Shown here: piece by piece, positions 1-11,624 of the stretch
How the letters are laid out: the number at the start of each line of letters is the position of its first letter
Position numbering within the stretch: the stretch's first letter is position 1
Assembly: GCA_036939975.1 (NCBI GenBank)
Contig: JALLPB010000147.1
Span: 1-21,771 of the forward strand
Reading direction: 5' to 3'
Source: Cyclostephanos tholiformis
Lineage: Eukaryota; Bacillariophyta; Thalassiosirophyceae; Thalassiosirales; Thalassiosiraceae
DNA length: 21,771 nt
The notes under the pieces: model-generated
What the model saw: only the letters and a program-made list of their open reading frames with translations
Databases searched by the model: none
Told to the model about the DNA's origin: nothing
Made by a program: the position numbers and the translations under genes

Positions 1-475
1 ATGCAAACCATGGCGACCCCCCCCCCCCCAGCCAAAACAAGCTGAAACTAGATGAAGACTAAATTTTTATAGGCAAAAAAAATATTGCCGGATAGCTTGG
101 GTTAGTGCGCGTTGTTACGATGTAGGGGCGGCAAAAATGCACAATAATTACCTTTGAAAAACTTACCTTTAGCTAGCAAGCATGCCATGCCGCCTCCTGT
201 AGAAAATAGTGAATAGAATAAAGAAATAGTTAGTTAGCCAAAAAATTACATCAATGTGTTGCAACAATCAAGATGGATCGCACAATGTACGGCGATCGGA
301 CTCACCTTAAAAATTGGAGCCGATGGAGGGCGGCGGGCCAGGGGCACCATGGTGGTCATGTTTATGTTTTTTTTGGTTGTGAGTTGTGTGTTTTTTTTGT
401 GTGGGGGTGGCGGTTGGTTGATGAGAGTCCGCTATTGGTCTCAGTGATTCAAAAAAATACATACGTAGGGTTTAA
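1..475 (+). repeat. Dispersed repeat A, copy 1 (with ~175-bp extra segment)
   Basis: Matches repeat A copy 2 (12063-12333) in the same orientation. Shared blocks include the C-run followed by AGCCAAAA, the AGCTGAAA..AGATGAA stretch, AGGCAAAAAAA.ATA, TTACGATGTAG, GTAGAAAAT, GAGAGTC.GC.ATTGGTC and the closing TACGTAGGGTTTAA. This copy carries about 175 bp (roughly 213-388) absent from the other. It starts at or before the window edge. No coding capacity recognised; probably a mobile-element remnant. Confidence 0.75.
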
Positions 476-891
476 TTTTATATGTAGACTCCAAATTTAC
501 TCCTTCAATTTCACTCCTACATACATTGGGCTTTCATAGGAAAAAAAGACTGCATCTTCCCTGTTGGTTTCTAAGAAGCAATTCAATTCAATTAGACAAG
601 AATCACTGAAGTTACTAAAAGTTAATCTGCTATGTGCATAGGACTATTTAAAACTTAATTTTAATGTATCACAATTTGTAGCCTGTGGGATTTCTCTTTC
701 GGGACAGAGAAAGTTGTTGTGATTTAAGAAAAATTATTTCTGATGCTATGAAATATTCAGGTAATAAATCTACATTCTATTTAGCAAAATTCCAAGATAA
801 AATGGGGGGTGGTTCTGTTTCTGATGTAGTGTTCACTTTATCATTAAATGTCAGCATTGTGGCAAAATTTTGCTTCAGGGCATACCCTAAT
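476..891. other. Intergenic, nothing recognised
   Basis: AT-rich sequence between repeat A and the 184-bp duplication. Short open frames only, none with family features. Confidence 0.6.
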
Positions 892-1245
892 GCCAACATG
901 CCCATATTCCCAGGCCAGGTCCGTGGTTGAGGGATGATAGGTTGGCATCGGCACAGGAGGAGGGGTCAACATTGGAGGAGAAGGAGCCTGGAGAATGCAG
1001 ATATATTGTAAAACAAAAAGAGAATACATGCAACAGGAGATGAGTGGAGCAACAGTCATAGCAATCGACACTGTTGCCAACATGTCCATATCCACAGGTT
1101 GGGTCCGTGGTCGAGGGATGATAAGTTGGCATTGGCAAAGGAGGAGAGGTTGGCATTGGGGGAGAAGAAGCCTGAAGAATGCAGATATATTGTATGAGAA
1201 AAAAAGAATGCATGCAACATGGGATGACCGGAACAATCACACTCA
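892..1245 (+). repeat. 184-bp imperfect tandem duplication
   Basis: Two adjacent units start at 892 and 1076. Each opens with GCCAACATG.CCATAT.C, then GGTCCGTGGT.GAGGGATGAT, then AATGCAGATATATTGTA and an A-rich stretch before ATGCAACA. A further partial relative lies at about 1500-1560 (…CAGTGCCCAC). The long minus-strand open frame over this region is likely a by-product of the repeat. Confidence 0.8.
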
Positions 1246-1878
1246 CCCCGGTGCCCCCACAGTAGCAGCTCAATTGACATCTGCAATGCCCATTATGCCG
1301 TTGTACAAGCAACCATAATAGGAGCAGCCCAGCAAATCCATGGCTCATACCAATCAGAACATTGCCATAAGAATCAATCCACCCAGCTGTGTTCCCAATG
1401 CACTTCAAGGGTGTGGTGCTTATTGTAGAGGCTTGGATGATGGTGGAACTAGCTTTTGGATTATCGCTTGAGAAGGAGCATGGATAATGCCTAACTATAC
1501 CATACAACAGGGAATGACTGGCACAATTGCACAGGGACACTCAACCCAGTGCCCACAAAGAAGCAGCAGTTGTCATCCACCTTACCCATGCCACCATCAC
1601 ATGAATTACCATAATTATGTAGGATTTTTTTGTGAGGAGGAGGGATGTATTGAGAAAAAGGGGGAATGCTCCATGGGCTACAAATTCACAGAGATGTTAT
1701 TCCTCCAAAAGCTGGATGTACATACTTGATCTACCTACCTACTTTGTACTTTACTTGAAAACCAAATGTGGGAGCTCCATTGGGATGATCATGATGACAA
1801 TGATGATGACACTCTTTATTTCTTTATATCTATCTGATTGAGTGAATCAGTGATTTTGTCATATTGGTCGTGTTTTTT
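1246..1878. other. Intergenic, nothing recognised apart from a partial repeat relative
   Basis: CpG-poor sequence with a degenerate relative of the 184-bp unit at about 1500-1560 and a short ATGATG-rich patch near 1786-1810. Confidence 0.55.
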
Positions 1879-2110
1879 GTTCCAAATGTGCTTTAGTTCT
1901 TGATCACACCTTGGAGCTGTCTTGATTTCAAATGTATCTGAAGTTGGGATCAACAATGCCAAAGCACCCTTTTTGTGTGGATGATGCGGTCATTTTTTTG
2001 TTCCAAATGTGCTTTAGTCCTTGATCACACCTTGGAGCTGTCTCGATTTCCAATGTATCTGAAGTTGGGATCAACAAGGCCAAAGCACCTTTTTTGTGTG
2101 GATGATGTGA
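1879..2110 (+). repeat. 121-bp near-perfect tandem duplication
   Basis: Two head-to-tail units start at 1879 and 2000, each from GTTCCAAATGTGCTTTAGT to GTGTGGATGATG. They differ at only a handful of positions, so this duplication is much younger than the other repeats here. Confidence 0.9.
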
Positions 2111-2856
2111 TTTTCCATGGTTTTTCCTCCAAATTGGGATGAAGCAAGTGCACCCAGACCAAAATGATGTGATTTTTACATACAGTTGCAGGGGAAGTAC
2201 ATGCAAGTCCATCAGTATCATAAAGTATTCAATATTAATATGAAGAAATGAATGAGGTCACTCCTGTGGTTTTTGTTCACATCATCTCCACAGGCACAAG
2301 AAGTAAACTTTCTTGATTTTATGTTTTCTACACTCACTCAGCGGTCGAGATCCACTTGTGTCTACAATGCTGTCTGTATGTATTCGTGACAAACTATTCT
2401 AATCTTCAGACAGGTTCCTTCCCTCCCCTCACATCAGGTCGAGTATCTATTGAGTAGATTCTACTCTCTCATTCTCGCATGGAAATCAAATGGTACACAG
2501 TATCTTCAGTGTTTAAATACGGTATGTTGTATTCAGAAGTCGGAATCATTCTCTTACTTGGGAGCTGTTCTGAAGGGGAATGATCAACTTTGCCTATTCG
2601 AAAATTGTAACGCCGCCTCTACATCCCGATCAAGCAGCATGCGATATTGTCATGAAAACAGTGTACCAGTTACGAAGGACTTAGAATGAATGTGTTAGCG
2701 GTGGTATTGGGTGACATAAAGGGCATCCGAACAATTATACAAAAACAACCCAATCCAATGCAACTCCACCAGTTCAAGGAATTTGTTCGCACACTTTCGT
2801 CGAATGTCAATGTGGCGACCATTATCTCAGCACATTTCCTCATCCATGCTAGATCA
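2111..2856. other. Downstream flank of the AMP deaminase gene
   Basis: No gene recognised. It holds the 3' untranslated region of the minus-strand AMP deaminase, but I see no clear poly(A) signal. Short plus-strand frames here have no recognisable content. Confidence 0.55.
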
Positions 2857-5745
2857 TCACAGCTGATTCTGCTCAGGAAAGTCCGGGACCTCCGATATAT
2901 TATCGAAAAGAATCTTCCTCTGACCGTTCCGAGCGAGCCCGAACTGATGCATCATCTCCTGTAGGACGGTCTTTCCCTTTCCGGCGGCGAGTAGGATAAC
3001 CATCAAGTGTTCCAACGCAAGATGCTCGGCGCGAAATTTGGCCCGGATTAGAGGCACGTGGGTCTTTTTCTCGTCACAATGCGTTATCCCACGGCTGTAG
3101 TGAGGGCCGAGCCACTCGGCCTTCAGGTGATCCTCGAAGCCCGACTGATACACGCTGTTCCTGGCGATTTCAGAAACGTCCGTCATGGAGAGATCGAACG
3201 ATGCTCGGGCGACAGAGTATTCTACAGGACAATACGAAATTGAGAAAGGACGATGCATGGGCAATCACGAAGCGAGCCTCGATGCGATCTTACCTTCCAG
3301 CAAAGCATCGTCGGACATGTGAAAGAGCAGTGGATCATCTGTGGACAGCGTCACGTTGAGACCGCGTTTGAAGAAATTCGGAAATGGATTCTGATTCAAC
3401 TTGCGAAAGAGGAAGTTGTTCGATAGAGGTGAAACAGATAGCCCGATCTGTTACATTTGACATATTATAGTGTTAGCGAATTGTCATTATGGTGATTTCA
3501 TAGGATTTGGCGGTATACGCACTTACCTGATCCAAGTAATACAAATACTGTAGCGAAACCTGCTTATCCAGATTGATCCCGTGATTGATCGACAGGCTCA
3601 GCATGTAAGTCACCGCCAAATGCATCGGATCACCAGTCTCGCCCGCATGCGGTCGGAATGAGAAAGTGTTCAGTCCCCTCGATTCCCTGACCCTGTTCAA
3701 TACCTCGATGTTAGCCCACAGGTAGTACATTTGCCAGCTATATCCGGGGTTGTCCTCCTTCTTCCAAGACGAAGGCAAACAACACGAGAGCGGCGCCTCC
3801 AGGGCGCCCTCGTCGTCGACGCTGTCGAACCCTACAATGTTTGTCAGGAGCTCCGCAACCTCCGGGTGCTTCTCCGGGTGCAGAGTCGCATCGAAGAGAG
3901 GACAGAATAAGTTCTCTAGCATATCCTGGAATGATAGTTTTCCCTTCCCCTTTTGGCAATACACTCGCCACAGACGGGGCACCTGGACGAGCCAACGATT
4001 ATGAGAAGATAGCATGTTCCCGCCCTGCCAATCGCGCAATACCCACCTCGAGAGCTTCTTCCACTCGTCGCTTTCCATTCCGTAAATTGACAGTCGCATC
4101 TCAGCGGCGGAACAGTGGCCCTTCGCCTTCTCGTGCCTTTGCAGGACCTTTTTCGTCAATTCGGCGAAGAACCTACGAGTTAGAGGAATGAACTACCTCG
4201 ATAAGATTGATGGGAGATCGCAAAATGGAAACACAGAAGTCCGATCCTTGCACGCACCTGCCATCGATGTGGTTGTCGGTCTTCAGGAATATCTTTCGCA
4301 TCTGCGCCAATCGAAACGGACTGTACTTGTCGTTGAAGTTGTCGAAACGTTGGTACGTCGAATAATCCGCCAATACCGAGAATGCGTCGATCGTCAGGTG
4401 GTCCGAATCCAACCCCGCGCGCCGGAATACCTCACTAAGCGTCTGACCGTCCTCCATCACGACCGTGTCCCCCTCGTTCTCGAGCTTTTCCCTTACGAAG
4501 TTGACGAATTGCCTCGCACTAGCCGCGGCCGCGAGATGAATGTGATTGTCTACCTTCATCGTGCGGTAGAAGTCCGTGCCGAGGAGTTCGCTCTGGGCCT
4601 CGTCCTCGACGGCGCCGTTGACGGTCACGTGCATTTTGAACGCCGATGTTAGCATCTGCAATCGCTGGAAGGAGAACGATCGCATGGCACCCGACGATGC
4701 CATCTCCACGAGTCTCTTGTAATCGGACACGAATGACGACAGGGATGGGACGACGACGAGGTTGTTCGTGCGACGAAAGTCCGTCGCTCGGTATATTTCA
4801 ACGACGCCCTCGTCCCCGAAGACGTATTCGAGACGGACGGTGGACGCCGCAGATGCCGTATCATCGTCGTCCGCCATCATAGACGAGGATTGCGTCGTAA
4901 TTCCTGTGGTAGGGCCGGGCTTACGCTCGTTGTCGTCGTCGTCGATGACATTCTCCCCATCACCACCACCACCACCATCCGTCGTCGTCGTCGTCGTCGT
5001 CATCTCCCCTTTCCCCGCCAACGACAACGAGCACTTCACGCCCTCGCCGCCGAAGTACTTCTTCCTCATGGAACGTGCTTCTTCGATGTACTTGGCCGCC
5101 AACTCGTGTTCGGGCGTGATCGCGCCGCTGCCGTAGAAGATGAGCGAACGCGTGAAGGATAGGGATTCACGACCTTGTCGGACGGGGGGAAGGAGCGTCA
5201 TTGAGAAAGAAAGGGGGGGGGATGAAAAAAGGATACCCATCGAACGAAGAGGGGGGGGGGAACTTACATGGCCAATTCTCGTCCTGGGTGATGGAACAAG
5301 GGATTCGACGTCAGAGAAATGCGAGCGTGTGGTTAACAAGAGGAAGAATAGGGGATTCGAGAGGACGAGAAATATCGGTCTACGAGGGAGCGGGTAAGCA
5401 TGACGACGACCCATGACGACGAACGTCACTTTGTTTTTCGCCCAAAAAACTCACCGCCGGACGCTCCCTCGCCGGCGGATCCACGCGAGCACCCTTTCCT
5501 CCACCATCGTCGTCGTCGTCGTTCTTCCCTCCCTTCGAAGTACCGTCCAACAACGAGTCGTCGGACCCCCCCGCGGCGTCGTCGACATCGTGGCGTCCTT
5601 TCCTACGCGACGAGAAGCCCTCCTCGTCGGCGTGATCGTAATTCGTTAGGACCTGGCTGTAAGACGCGCTCTTCCTCTTGCGCAGGCGGAGGATGGGCTC
5701 TTGAGCGACGCGAGAGGGGGAGGGAGAGATTTGGGTGGGTGTCAT
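2857..5745 (-). CDS. AMP deaminase (six exons)
   Basis: Converts AMP to IMP and ammonia in the cytosolic purine nucleotide cycle. My exon model on the minus strand is 5745-5455, 5283-5268, 5173-4258, 4172-3527, 3447-3294 and 3221-2857, all with GT-AG introns (171, 94, 85, 79 and 72 bp). The sum is 2388 nt, exactly 795 codons plus stop, close to yeast and plant AMP deaminases. Family landmarks in order: DNHIH zinc ligands (H313, H315), NFNDKYSP substrate loop, FRPHAGE (H583, E586), NHG (H605) and STDDP with catalytic D660/D661, followed by EEYSVARASFDLS. The first ~300 residues are variable, with Asp, Thr and Gly runs, and the C-terminus runs about 50 residues past the usual end. The start is uncertain: in-frame ATGs also occur at 5808 and 5853. 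A TATA-like TATAAT near 5865 argues against 5853. Identification is very secure; the 16-nt exon 2 is inferred from frame. Confidence 0.95.
5268..5283 (-). other. 16-nt micro-exon (exon 2) of the AMP deaminase gene
   Basis: The bases GACGAGAATTGGCCAT lie between a CAG acceptor and a GTAAGT donor. They encode Asp-Glu-Asn-Trp-Pro plus one base of a Cys codon. Exon 1 ends in phase 0 and exon 3 starts needing one base, so joining them directly would break the frame. Including this exon restores one open frame for the whole gene. Confidence 0.72.
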
Positions 5746-6294
5746 TGCGAAAAAAAATGACGCGAACGTGTGAGCGAGACGTTGTCCCGGCGGAAATAAA
5801 TGTTGCATACGACGACATCGGCCGCCCACGGATATCCCCTCCCCGTCCTCCATCCGCGCGTATATTATAACAGCCCCCTCTCTCTAGTATACTTGGCGCA
5901 CTCACCCGGAATGCTGTCTTCGTTGATATTCATCGTTTCGTTCGTTGGGGCTTGGTTTGGCGTCAGTAGGATGTTTGTGTTTTCATCTTATATCTCTCTC
6001 GTCACCCTCCCGCTAAAAAAAAGTGACAATTGACGAAGGACTCCCAATTATCGAGTATTTAAGATCTTCTCGCCCTCTATTTTTTTCCAGCGCGCGCAGT
6101 TGTGTCGGTAGTGTATCGGTATGGGGGGAATGTTTTGAGGAAGGAGAGGATGGAGAGAGGGGTGATGATGGATGGCTCCTTCATCATCGATACTATTGTC
6201 GAGTTTCCCCTCCATCATCAATATTATTCATTAAAAAAAACTTTTAATTTTTAACCATAAAAAAGGCGAGGTACAACAGCACGAGGCAAATAAA
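5746..6294. promoter_or_regulatory. Shared intergenic region of a divergent gene pair
   Basis: About 550 bp separate the start codons of the AMP deaminase (minus) and the ABC1 kinase (plus), so both promoters must lie here. TATA-like stretches are TATAAT near 5862-5870, read on the minus strand about 120 bases upstream of the chosen AMP deaminase start, and TATTTAAG near 6055-6063 on the plus strand. The region has pyrimidine-rich and A-rich tracts but no motif I can name. Promoter function is inferred from position only. Confidence 0.5.
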
Positions 6295-9200
6295 ATGTCG
6301 CGGTCGTCGTCTCCCGACCCTCGCATCGTCGTCTCGCGTCTCGTCGTCCCACGTCGCCTCCTGCTGCTACTGCTGATGCCGTCGACGTTAGCCACGACGA
6401 CGGCGACGACGACGACTTCCACGGCGTCGTCGGCGTTCGTCACGTCCGCCGCATCATCGTCCGGTCGACGTCCTCCCCCACGGGCGGGACTGCGCTTTCG
6501 GGAGGCGGGAGCGGTCGACAACGGCGACGACGTCGACGTCGGCAAAAGGGAGAGCGCGACGAGCGACGCCGAACGGCCGGGGGGCAAGAGGACGCTTTCG
6601 GTCACGTTAAACGTCAATCCGCGCGTAATATCGACGAGGAAATTCGACGCGAATGACATTAGGATAACGAGGGCGACTAGGGCGACGGCGACGACGACGA
6701 CGACGCGGCGGGAAGACGACGACGGGGAGGACGAGGGGGAGGAGGAGGCCGAGGGGGGTGACGGCGGGGGGGGCAAAGCCGACGACGACGATATCAAATC
6801 CGCCCGACGTCTGCTCAAGGCAAGGCAACTCCTCGAGATGGCGCAAATATCTCCATCCCAGCGATTGGAGAGGATGCAATGGAGGGAGGGGGGGGGTACG
6901 ACGACCGGTGGTGGCGGCAACGATGATGGCAACTCGCGGATACGAATTTCGGGCGGTGGCGATTACTACGGAACGACCGTCGTGCCAATGGGGAGTTACT
7001 CGATGAGATTCGGAGGATATGGCTCGTTGGAGGAGGAATTGGAAAGTAGGGGGTGGGAGGGGGGGGACGTTGTGGTGGGGATGAGAATGGCCGATACGTT
7101 CGACAGGTGCGTTTGTGTCGGAAAGGGAAGAAAACGATATTGTGTACGGTATCCTCCGACGGATGTGTATCGACGCCTATTTACCTTCCTTTTCGCTTTC
7201 CCTCCAATTTTAATTTTCTTTCATCCCATTGTTATATTCATCGACGACTGTTCATGTAACATTTTTCGTGGGGGATGCAATGATTGCGGATGATTATAGC
7301 GTGGATAATCCGGTCGATTCGAAGAGCAGTCTGCTACCGGGTGGACGATGGATGAATGCCAAGAAGACCGATGGCGGAGGCATTGGCGTCGTCGGCGTTG
7401 AACCGCGACGACGACAACAGCAGCGGTATTACAAGCCCCCGGGAGTGGGGGACGTGGGATACTCCGGAATAGAACAATCGCCGTCGTCGTATTCGTATTC
7501 ATCTCCCTCGGGGGGGGGACAGGTGGCCGAACCGTTGGTCAGGTACGATCCGGTAGAGGCCGAGAAACTACTGTTCAACCAGCCCGCCAAGTGGCTAGTG
7601 CGCAACGTGCAGATCGCGTTGCCCCTGGGACTGTGGGTGGGTGGGATATTGCTCGACGTGGCGACGGGTGTCGAGGTGACGAATCGCACGCGTCGTGCGA
7701 GGGAGCTGAATTCGATCATAGCGAGTCTCGGGCCGGCGATTATTAGTGAGTAAATTATAGGCAGTGCGGATATGTCGATAGGTTTTCTCTGGTTATTCCA
7801 TCCCCCCCAAGTATCCGACGAATCATGTCAACATTTTTTAAATGACCCCCTTTTTCTTTACCTCCTACTAATACGCAGAGGCGGGACAGGCGCTCGCGTC
7901 ACGACCAGACCTACTCCCCGGCGAGTACCTGGAGGAATTGCAAAAGTTGCAAGACGACGTGCCAACATTCGGTAACGACATCGCGTTTCGCATCGTGGAA
8001 GAGGAGCTGAAACAGAAGTTCGTCGACATATTCGAGCTGATCGAGCCGGAGCCGGTCGCGGGTAAGGTGGTGGGGCTCGCTTTGTAGAGATGAATGAATC
8101 GTCGTCTCGATCAACGATCTTAAATATATTTTCCTTTCGCTCCTCCTCTCTTCGATGTAATATTCCAACGACCATATTTTTCTTAACCGCAGCCGCCTCG
8201 ATCGGCCAAGGTACGTGCAACTCATGCGACGATTCATTCCGTCGTAATACACATTGACTCGTGTCTGTCCTTGGCGCTAAGTTTCTTCGCTCGTGTCCGT
8301 GGTCGTCAAGTCTACAAGGGCAGGCTGAAAAGTAATGGACAACTGGTGGCAATAAAAATCCAGCGTCCCAACACGGAGGAGATCGTCGCGTTGGACTTAT
8401 ACGTTCTTCGTTGGTGGGGAGGGGTATACAATCGCATTTTTCGACTTCTAGGGCGGGACATCAATCTTCAGTCCGTGATGGACGACTTTGGAAACCTCCT
8501 ATATGGCGAAATCGATTACGTTGCCGAGGCGGCGAACGCTCGACGGTTTTCGGAGTTGTACGCCGAGGACAGCATTGCGGACGTCTTTGTACCAAAAGTC
8601 TACTCGGAGTTGACGACCAGGAAGGTCCTGACGATGGAATGGGTGGATGGATTCAGATTGACGGACGGCGAGAGCCTCGAGGCCAATAATCTTGACCGCA
8701 AGAAGCTCGTTGATACGCTGGTCCAATGTTCGTTGAGACAAATAATGGGTTCCGGGTTTTTCCATGCCGGTAAGGTTGCTCCTGGTTTGTCATTGTCCCT
8801 AATCGACCCTATATCGTGAACTTAATGGCATTCGGATTCTCTCCAACCCTCTATCAGATCCACATGCCGGAAATCTCCTTGCCACCCGCGATGGTCGACT
8901 GTGCTACCTGGGTGAGGTCGCTCTCGGTTATCATCGTATCGCATTGAACCCAACTTATAATCCATACTAAACCTTTGTTCAATCTCCTCGATCCGCCATC
9001 AGACTTTGGAATGATGAGTTACGCGGATGCCGCCCAGAGGAATGGATTCCTCCTCGCTGTTGTTCATATTGTCAATCGCGATTGGGGGGAGCTCGTCCGC
9101 GTGTATCAACGACTGGGATTCATTCCGGAAGGAACGGACGTTCGACCGATTGAGTTGGCATTAGAAAAGGCACTGCCGGATGTCCTGAGCGCCGACATTA

Positions 9201-10126
9201 GTGAATTGAATTTCAAGAACGTGGTGGGAAAGCTGGGTGATATCATGTACACCTATCCATTCTCTCTCCCTCCATTTTATATAAGCATCATTCGCTGTCT
9301 CGGCGTGTTGGAAGGACTTGCAATACAGGTCGATCCTAAGTCGAGAATCATCAGCGAGGCCTATCCCTACGTCGCAAATCGAGTCCTAACGGATGATTCC
9401 CAGGAGGAACTGAGGGAGGCGTTACGCAGACTAATTTTCACGGTGGATGGACGTATACGATGGAGTCGGTTAGAGTCATTGCTCGACGAAGCGAAAGAGT
9501 CCAGCGGCTTCGACATCGTACTAGCGTTGAACAAGCTTGTCGACTTTGTCATTTCGAGCGAAGGTGGGGGGTTACTCGACGACATCGCCGATCAGATAGT
9601 ATTTGAAGCCGATTCTCTAGGTCGTGATACTGTGTTGTACATAACAAATGCATTAGGCGTATTAGCGAAGGCAGATGGACAAGTAGCTGCGAAAGCTCTA
9701 CGCTCTTTGGTGGAACACTTGCGAGATGATAAAGACGACCAACTCAATTGGCGCGAAGCTACAACAGATTTACCATCATCTGCTACCACGGCCATGACCA
9801 ATATCCTAAGTAGCATATTAGAAACTCTCCCTGAACCGACCCCGTCAATTCAGCGTACAATCAAGATCGGACGAATCCTGGGATCACGAGGGGCATCTTC
9901 CTTGTCAGCAACATCAAATATCAATAGCGCCGCTGCTGAAACTGTCGACGCGATCAACAAATTCATACCGCTGGTGCGTAAGCTCTCTCAAGAGCCGAGA
10001 ATAACACGCAAGGCAAACGAGGTGGTGGCACGTTTAAGCGAAAGATTAGTGAGTAGAGGTTTGAGGGCAGCATTTGGATTACCTCCACCGGTGTTCGAAA
10101 CAATTGATTCCAGCAAGGGCAAATAA
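6295..10126 (+). CDS. Plastid-targeted ABC1/UbiB-family atypical kinase (seven exons)
   Basis: Atypical protein-kinase-like ATPase of the ABC1/AarF/UbiB family; plant relatives act in plastoglobules on prenylquinone and lipid metabolism. Exons are 6295-7106, 7300-7745, 7879-8061, 8193-8210, 8311-8769, 8858-8911 and 9003-10126, with GT-AG introns of 193, 133, 131, 100, 88 and 91 bp. The sum is 3096 nt, giving 1031 aa. Order of features: hydrophobic leader (residues ~15-35), ASSAF cleavage-like site (44-48), disordered Thr/Ser/Asp/Gly-rich stretch, membrane-like helix before NRTRRARE, KxGQ motif (K420-Q423) continuing into ASRPDLLP, Ala-rich loop AAASIGQ (480-486), ATP lysine K502 in VAIKIQRP, ExD (E553/D555), DPHAGN (640-645) and DFG (658-660). 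The entire UbiB signature set is intact. The C-terminal ~370 residues fit the long plant/algal ABC1K tail. Which ABC1K subfamily is undecided; plastid location is inferred from the leader. Confidence 0.95.
8193..8210 (+). other. 18-nt micro-exon encoding the UbiB Ala-rich loop
   Basis: Exon 4 is only 18 nt, flanked by a CGCAG acceptor and a GTACGT donor. It completes one Ala codon and supplies Ala-Ser-Ile-Gly-Gln plus the first base of the next Val codon. That is most of the AAAS nucleotide-binding loop, so skipping the exon would delete the family's signature motif while keeping the frame (18 is a multiple of 3). Confidence 0.85.
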
Positions 10127-11468
10127 ATTTATGACACGTGCGATTTGATAGAAATGGAAATGAAGTTGACAGCGATAAAGTTCTAGATTCTTTTCTTGGC
10201 TACATATGAATGTAATTTGATCTTGTCCATACATTATTACATATGCACAATTTTTTGAGCGGAGAGAAAGAAGGAAAAGAGTAATTTAATACAACATGAT
10301 AGTCCAATAAAGCTAAGAGGGACAGTACCGAGAACATTATTTCAAATAGGAAATTATAAATTGAGATATATTTTTTTCTATCTGAGCCTCTTTCCTCCTT
10401 TACAGTACACTTGCAGCCCTTTGTATTTCCAAGAATCCAACATCGCCAACTCCCTACCAGACTTAATCAAAAGTTTGGACGTAATGCCCATAACTTTTGC
10501 AAAAATGGGGTTATGACCACCATTCCAAGTGCAATATGGACTGTATGGTTGTTGTTGGATCAGCCCTAGCAGGGTTTTAGATGGGATTGGGCAAGAGACC
10601 CCACCTTCAACTGTTCCCTATTTTATTGGAGCAGTTTGGTTAGTCAAAGTCCGGACAGTTAAATTCCTATGTAGATCATAGTATAATTTTTATTGGATGC
10701 CACAAAAAATGGAGTTGAATGTGTAATCACCATGGAGGCCGCCAAAATGGTGCCAAAACAGAGAGATGCTACGATGGTAAGATGTCATTCCACACCGGAT
10801 GATGATGAGGGGCTTGTAAACAGAAGTTATTGCAAATTGAGATAGAGAAGAAATGTATTACAAATTGTACTCTGTGAGAACACACGTGCTTGTGATGTGG
10901 TGATATTGATATGCATTTCCATGTATATTGACAAATTTGTAGTTGAATTGCATATTTGTGGTCATTCCCTCCTGGTAACATGCAAGTTGCTCTCTAATGT
11001 ACTCCTTGAACATGGCTCCTCTCTAATGTCCCATTTTTTGGATTTGAGTGTCTGAATACCACGAGAGGGCTAAAGCGTTGGCTCTGCCTCTGCATAGTGA
11101 GTGCGTATCGATGAGTTCTATGGGTAGGGGGTCCAGCCCAAGATTTGCCAAAATTTCGTATGCCTTGTTTGACCCCCAAAAGTACTTAGACATGTTCAAT
11201 TTACTCACCTGTTGGTGACGATAAAGTTTAGTTTAAAAAAATTAACCCCTTCATGACCAATGGGTGTCCCAGAGTTGCACCCAGTAAGTGACTCATGACT
11301 GACTCATGACTGGCAGTTTGCTGGCATCTGGTTCATATATTATGCACCCAAATAAACTAATAATCATCCTGTTGGTTTGAATAAAGTATTATAAACACAG
11401 TTTCATGAGTTTCAATGCTAATGTTAGCATGTTTACAGCATATTTGGGTGGGAAATTGGGGTAGACCT
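10127..11468. other. Intergenic, downstream of the ABC1 kinase
   Basis: AT-rich and CpG-poor. It holds the kinase 3' untranslated region and, near 11288-11311, a small direct repeat of GACTCATGACT. No gene recognised. Confidence 0.55.
10306..10311 (+). terminator. Possible poly(A) signal of the ABC1 kinase gene
   Basis: AATAAA occurs 180 bp downstream of the stop codon. Diatom poly(A) signals are not strictly AATAAA, so this is a weak, position-based call. Confidence 0.25.
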
Positions 11469-11624
11469 GAGCCTGAGTGATGTTGTAATGTTATGGCTGT
11501 CATTGACATAGGCTTTAGACTGCATCCCACATCCATATTGGATGTATACAAAGTGTTTTAGCACCTTGATATGCTGTGGATGGGCATATGGGTCCACCCT
11601 CACACTTTTATGCCTGTGCAGGTT
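11469..11624 (+). repeat. Solitary copy of the 188-bp satellite unit
   Basis: Strong match to the tandem units at 20955-21708, same orientation but circularly permuted. It runs from GCCTGAGTGATGTTGTAATG through TGCATCCCACATCCATAT, GTATACAAAGTGTTTTAGCA, CCTTGATATGCTGTGGATG and GGCATATGGGTCCACCCT to GCCTGTGCAGG. Confidence 0.85.

Noticed and set aside
887..1540. 217-codon minus-strand open frame
   Set aside because: It coincides with the 184-bp tandem duplication, repeats its own sequence, and has no protein family features.
4188..4652. 154-codon plus-strand open frame
   Set aside because: Antisense shadow of AMP deaminase exon 3, whose conserved residues settle the real strand.
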